A stretch of 9,265 bases of DNA from contig JAJRUY010000025.1 in assembly GCA_024277555.1 (NCBI GenBank), positions 1 to 9,265 of the forward strand, in the 5' to 3' direction. How positions within the stretch are numbered: position 1 is the first letter of the stretch; every line of letters starts with the position of its first letter. This DNA comes from Gammaproteobacteria bacterium (lineage in GTDB: Bacteria > Pseudomonadota > Gammaproteobacteria > Chromatiales > Chromatiaceae). This document shows positions 6,937 to 9,265 of this stretch, piece by piece. The position numbers and the translations under genes are program-made. The notes beneath the pieces are model-generated. The model was not told the origin of the DNA. It worked only from the letters and a program-made list of their open reading frames with translations, and searched no databases.

Positions 6937-7809
6937 TCAGGCGGCGTTGCGCAGGGCCTCAATACGCTTCTCCAACGGCGGATGACTGGCGAACAACTCG
7001 TGCAAGCCACCTCCGGCAATGCCAAAAGCAGCCATTTCATCCGGCAAGGGTTCGGGCTGTGCCTGTTGCAGGCGCTGCAGAGCCGCAATCATCTTGTTCT
7101 TGCCGGTGAGCTGCGCCGCGCCGGAGTCGGCGTGAAATTCCCGCCAGCGGGAGAACCAGGCCACGATCATTGACGCCAGTATGCCCAGCACGAACTGAGC
7201 CACCAGGGAGGTGATCCAGTAGGCCGGCCCATAGCCTTCCCGGGTGTTGAACACCACTCGATCCACGAAATGCCCGATGATGCGGGAGAAGAATACCACA
7301 AAGGTATTCACCACGCCCTGAATCAGGGTCAGGGTCACCATGTCGCCATTGGCGACGTGGCTGATCTCGTGGCCCAGCACTGCCTCGATTTCGTCAGCGG
7401 TCATGTTTTGCAGCAAGCCCTGGCTTACCGCTACCAGGGCATCGTTTTTATTCCAGCCGGTGGCGAAGGCGTTAGGGGAGGAGCTGGGGAAGATGCCAAC
7501 TTCCGGCATTTCTATGCCTGCTTCCCTTGCCAGGCGGGCAACCGTATCCAGCAGCCAGCGGTCAGTGGAGCTGAGGGGCTGGTCGATGATTTTCACCCCC
7601 ATGCTGCGTTTTGCCATCCATTTGGAAGCGAACAGGGAGATGAAGGAGCCAGTAAAGCCGATCACAGCCGACATGATCAGCAAGGCGTTCAGATTCAGTC
7701 CGCCACCTTGCTGTGCCAGCATATCGTCTACGCCCAGAATACGCATGGTGATGCTGAGTACGGCCAGGATGGCGATGTTGGTGCCCAGGAACAGTAATAT
7801 TCTTAGCAT
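6937..7809 (-). CDS. htpX: Membrane zinc metalloprotease HtpX
   Basis: HtpX is an inner-membrane M48 protease that degrades misfolded membrane proteins alongside FtsH. The 290-residue product is full length (E. coli: 293). Two N-terminal membrane segments lie at about 4-25 and 42-62. The zinc site is H147-E148-I-S-H151 in GHEISHVANGD, with E224 (REFHADSGAA) as third ligand. Two more hydrophobic segments lie at about 158-182 and 198-219, between the HExxH motif and the third ligand, as is typical. The C-terminus has HPPLEKRIEALR, also conserved. The ATG at 7809 has GGAG 12 nt upstream, a rather long spacing, but it starts directly before the first membrane segment. It is divergent from the CDGSH gene, with a 114-nt shared intergenic region, and convergent with rsfS. 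In E. coli htpX is heat and envelope-stress regulated; see the weak sigma-32-like site at 7842-7867. Confidence 0.97.
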   Translation of the reverse strand: MLRILLFLGTNIAILAVLSITMRILGVDDMLAQQGGGLNLNALLIMSAVIGFTGSFISLFASKWMAKRSMGVKIIDQPLSSTDRWLLDTVARLAREAGIEMPEVGIFPSSSPNAFATGWNKNDALVAVSQGLLQNMTADEIEAVLGHEISHVANGDMVTLTLIQGVVNTFVVFFSRIIGHFVDRVVFNTREGYGPAYWITSLVAQFVLGILASMIVAWFSRWREFHADSGAAQLTGKNKMIAALQRLQQAQPEPLPDEMAAFGIAGGGLHELFASHPPLEKRIEALRNAA

Positions 7810-7841
7810 TGTTTTCTATTTCTCCGAATCCCGCGTTTGTT

Positions 7842-7867
7842 GCAGTGGGATCAAATGCATTTCAAAA
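7842..7867 (-). promoter_or_regulatory. Weak sigma-32-like motif upstream of htpX
   Basis: On the minus strand TTTTGAAA (7867-7860) is followed after 10 nt by CCCACTGC (7849-7842). This recalls the heat-shock pattern CTTGAA ... CCCCAT, and it would place the start of the message about 25 nt before the htpX ATG. The spacer is shorter than normal and the second box is imperfect, so chance is quite possible. The rest of the gap (7810-7923) is AT-rich around 7881-7900 and must also hold the promoter for the CDGSH gene, which I cannot place with confidence. Confidence 0.2.
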
Positions 7868-7923
7868 TTGGTATTGTGGCTTAATATGGCATCATATATG
7901 CAAAAATCAACCGGAGAAAAGTC

Positions 7924-8175
7924 TTGGCAATTCCCTTGGTAGCAGGAACCAAACCCGCAGTCGTGGCCCTCAAGGAAGGCGAAACCGTTTACTGGTGCAG
8001 TTGTGGCCGCAGCCAGAAACAACCGTTTTGCGACGGCTCCCACGAAGATACTGAATTCAGCCCCATGGTGTTCACCGCCCCCAAGGATGACGACTATTAT
8101 TTCTGTACCTGCAAACGGACCAACAAGCCTCCGTTTTGTGATGGTGCCCACAAGCGCCTGGCGGATGATGATTGA
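7924..8175 (+). CDS. Twin CDGSH-type iron-sulfur protein
   Basis: This small 83-residue soluble protein has two CDGSH zinc-finger-like motifs, each of which binds a 2Fe-2S cluster through three Cys and one His. The first is C25-x-C27-x8-C36-x3-H40 (ending FCDGSH). The second is C61-x-C63-x8-C72-x3-H76 (ending FCDGAH). The tandem arrangement is typical of the bacterial MitoNEET-related class; proposed roles are electron transfer or iron-sulfur cluster and redox handling, but the function of this subgroup is not settled. The start is a TTG at 7924: a strong GGAGA ribosome site (7913-7917) is 6 nt upstream, and going back in frame there is no ATG or GTG before the stop at 7882-7884. It converges on greB with a 38-nt gap and is divergent from htpX. 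There is no signal peptide or membrane segment. Confidence 0.94.
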   Translation: MAIPLVAGTKPAVVALKEGETVYWCSCGRSQKQPFCDGSHEDTEFSPMVFTAPKDDDYYFCTCKRTNKPPFCDGAHKRLADDD

Positions 8176-8213
8176 CAAGGCAGATTCACGCGCCTGCTCC
8201 TTCTCCGCAAAAT

Positions 8214-8714
8214 TCATTCCAGAGGCTTGTCCCCGGCGGGAAAGCTGTAGCTGATTTCCAGCACCAGCAGTTGTTTTCTGCCCGACGGTGTTTCAACCCG
8301 GATTTCTTCATCCAGTGACTTCCCAAGCAGGGCCTGGGCCATGGGGGAATCGATGCTGATCCAGTTTTTCTGTGGAACGAACTCATCGGTACCGACGATG
8401 CGGTAGGTGACTTCTTCGCCGTTTTCGTCCTCTAGGGTGGCCCATGCACCGAAGAAAATGCGCCCTGTATCCTGGGGAGGGGTCTCGACACTCTTGAGCT
8501 CGGGAATTCTCTTTTGCAGGTAGCGGATGCGCCTGTCCATTTCACGCAGCTGCTTCTTGCGGTAGATGTATTCGGCATTCTCCGAGCGATCTCCTTCTGC
8601 GGCAGCGGCCGCCAAAATCTTCACCACGCGGCGGCGTTTTTTCCAGAGCCGCGCAGATTCCTCGCGTAGCGCCTCATAGCCTTCACGGGTGATGTAGGGT
8701 GATTTTTTTGCCAT
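8214..8714 (-). CDS. greB: Transcription elongation factor GreB
   Basis: GreB enters the secondary channel of RNA polymerase and stimulates cleavage of backtracked RNA. The 166-residue product is a little longer than the E. coli protein (158). The N-terminal coiled coil (about 10-72) contains GDRSENAEY with the acidic tip residues D42 and E45. The following YRKKQLREMDRRIRYLQKR is the basic GreB form rather than the GreA form. The C-terminal FKBP-like domain includes WISIDSPMAQALLGK (118-132) and ends with ISYSFPAGDKP. The ATG at 8714 is followed by MAKKSPYITREGYEAL, which matches Gre starts. The upstream CoA-binding gene ends 2 nt before the start, with no strong ribosome site between, so translation is probably coupled. 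It is convergent with the CDGSH gene; no clear terminator is visible in the 38-nt gap. Confidence 0.95.
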   Translation of the reverse strand: MAKKSPYITREGYEALREESARLWKKRRRVVKILAAAAAEGDRSENAEYIYRKKQLREMDRRIRYLQKRIPELKSVETPPQDTGRIFFGAWATLEDENGEEVTYRIVGTDEFVPQKNWISIDSPMAQALLGKSLDEEIRVETPSGRKQLLVLEISYSFPAGDKPLE

Positions 8715-8716
8715 GC

Positions 8717-9094
8717 TCAGAATTGACCGGTGCGTAGCAATACCAGGGTGCAGGCTTCCTCCCAGGGAATGTCTGCCTTGCCCAGGGCTGCCTGCAGGAG
8801 GGGGGACTCTGTGCCCGGATTGAAGATCACCCGGCCGGGTTTGAGACTGATGATGTCGCTGATCATGGATGCAAGGCGGGCGCTGCCGACATACAGGGTC
8901 AGGGTATCCACGGGATCTTCTATGCTGCCGAGGTGATTCACCACCGGCAGCCGTTCGCTTTCCGCCAGTTTGGGGTGCACGGGAGTGATGTTGCGGAAAC
9001 CCTTTTCCCGCAGCAGGCGTATGGCCTGGTTGGCATAACGCTCCGGCTTGCCAGTGGCGCCCAGCACGACAACATGATGATCGGTTGTGTCCAT
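8717..9094 (-). CDS. CoA-binding domain protein (YccU-like)
   Basis: This 125-residue single-domain Rossmann-fold protein of the CoA-binding family resembles E. coli YccU. Visible family motifs are VVVLGATGKPERYANQA near the N-terminus, ITPVHPK, RVIFNPGTESPLL and the C-terminal EACTLVLLRTGQF. The fold is that of the CoA-binding domain of succinyl-CoA synthetase alpha subunits, but the catalytic parts are absent; the biological role is not known. The start at 9094 is chosen because GAGGA lies about 8 nt upstream and the beta strand begins after seven residues. An ATG at 9127 would add 11 residues but has no ribosome site, and the frame further back runs into the divergent CopD-like gene. It is the first gene of a likely two-gene operon with greB. 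Confidence 0.92.
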   Translation of the reverse strand: MDTTDHHVVVLGATGKPERYANQAIRLLREKGFRNITPVHPKLAESERLPVVNHLGSIEDPVDTLTLYVGSARLASMISDIISLKPGRVIFNPGTESPLLQAALGKADIPWEEACTLVLLRTGQF

Positions 9095-9142
9095 ACTTGT
9101 TTCCTCAGTTAATTTGGGGGTATCCATATCGCCAACTACAGG

Positions 9143-9148
9143 TAGAAT
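9143..9148 (+). promoter_or_regulatory. Candidate -10 element for the CopD-like gene
   Basis: TAGAAT at 9143-9148 matches 5 of 6 bases of a -10 box and would give a leader of about 30 nt before the ATG at 9186. No good -35 is present at the expected distance (about 9120-9125). A perfect TTGACA at 9158-9163 is too close to the ATG to serve as the -35 for this gene. Confidence 0.25.
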
Positions 9149-9185
9149 GTGTCTAAATTGACAGGCTAACGAAGGAATTTCAAGC

Positions 9186-9265
9186 ATGAATATTGCAATA
9201 CCCCTGCATGTGTTGTCCGTAGTGATCTGGGTGGGCGGCATGTTTTTCGCCTATGTGGCGCTGCG
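9186..9265 (+). CDS. CopD-like integral membrane protein, 5' end only
   Basis: Only the first 26 codons are inside the window. They read MNIAIPLHVLSVVIWVGGMF followed by FAYVAL, a hydrophobic first membrane helix with the LHVLSxVIWVGGMFF pattern seen at the start of CopD-domain membrane proteins; the conserved His and the WVGG turn are present. AAGGA at 9172-9176 lies 9 nt before the ATG, a good ribosome site. The gene is divergent from the CoA-binding/greB operon. CopD-domain proteins have been linked to copper handling, but many small members are of unknown role; with so little sequence the family call is tentative. Confidence 0.7.
   Translation, partial: MNIAIPLHVLSVVIWVGGMFFAYVAL

Noticed and set aside
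6569..6985. A 138-codon plus-strand frame crossing from rsfS into the htpX end
   Set aside because: It begins out of frame within rsfS, crosses the repeat-rich gap and ends in antisense of htpX; its composition is not protein-like.
7270..7942. Plus-strand frames of 175 and 200 codons over htpX
   Set aside because: Both are complements of htpX coding sequence and have no conserved motifs.
9158..9163. Perfect TTGACA as a -35 box
   Set aside because: The matching -10 position would fall on the ATG at 9186, so it cannot drive that gene; no partner is seen for a more distal start.
9095..9241. Longer N-terminus for the CoA-binding protein
   Set aside because: It would overlap the divergent CopD-like gene and lacks a ribosome site, whereas the ATG at 9094 has a good one.

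Overview
This is a gammaproteobacterial chromosomal segment made almost entirely of core genes, with moderately high GC. The gltB-gltD pair, the GreB-type (not GreA-type) factor, HtpX, RsfS and the AscD-like ferredoxin reductase all fit that class. A Chromatiales-like or sulfur-oxidising relative is plausible from the general look of the proteins, but I cannot prove a genus from the sequence.

Layout, left to right. Positions 1-4056 (+) hold the 3' part of gltB and all of gltD, the two subunits of NADPH glutamate synthase, 34 nt apart. Converging on gltD with an 8-nt gap is a 334-aa 2Fe-2S/FAD/NAD(P)H oxidoreductase (4065-5069, -). Divergent from it is an atypical SDR-type epimerase/reductase of the YeeZ kind (about 5148-6017, +). 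Directly at its stop codon begins a 253-bp non-coding element with 24-bp terminal inverted repeats (6013-6265), which looks like a MITE. Then come rsfS (6322-6684, +), a second non-coding stretch with a perfect 18-bp palindrome (6685-6936), and htpX on the other strand (6937-7809, -). A twin-CDGSH iron-sulfur protein with a TTG start (7924-8175, +) is divergent from htpX. It converges on greB (8214-8714, -), which follows a small CoA-binding protein gene (8717-9094, -) by 2 nt, so those two are probably one operon. The window ends in the first 26 codons of a CopD-like membrane protein (9186 onward, +), divergent from the CoA-binding gene.

How the genes relate. GltB and GltD act together in nitrogen assimilation. 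The CoA-binding gene and greB are the only other clear operon. The remaining genes are single transcription units: HtpX for membrane-protein quality control, RsfS for ribosome silencing in stationary phase or starvation, the CDGSH protein for iron-sulfur chemistry, and two redox enzymes without an obvious pathway partner. rsfS lacks its usual neighbours nadD and rlmH and lies between the two repeat-like non-coding blocks, which suggests local rearrangement.

I found no defence system, CRISPR array, rRNA, tRNA or prophage. The most unusual object is the 253-bp inverted-repeat element with two internal hairpins. I see no convincing evidence of a wholly new multi-gene system here.
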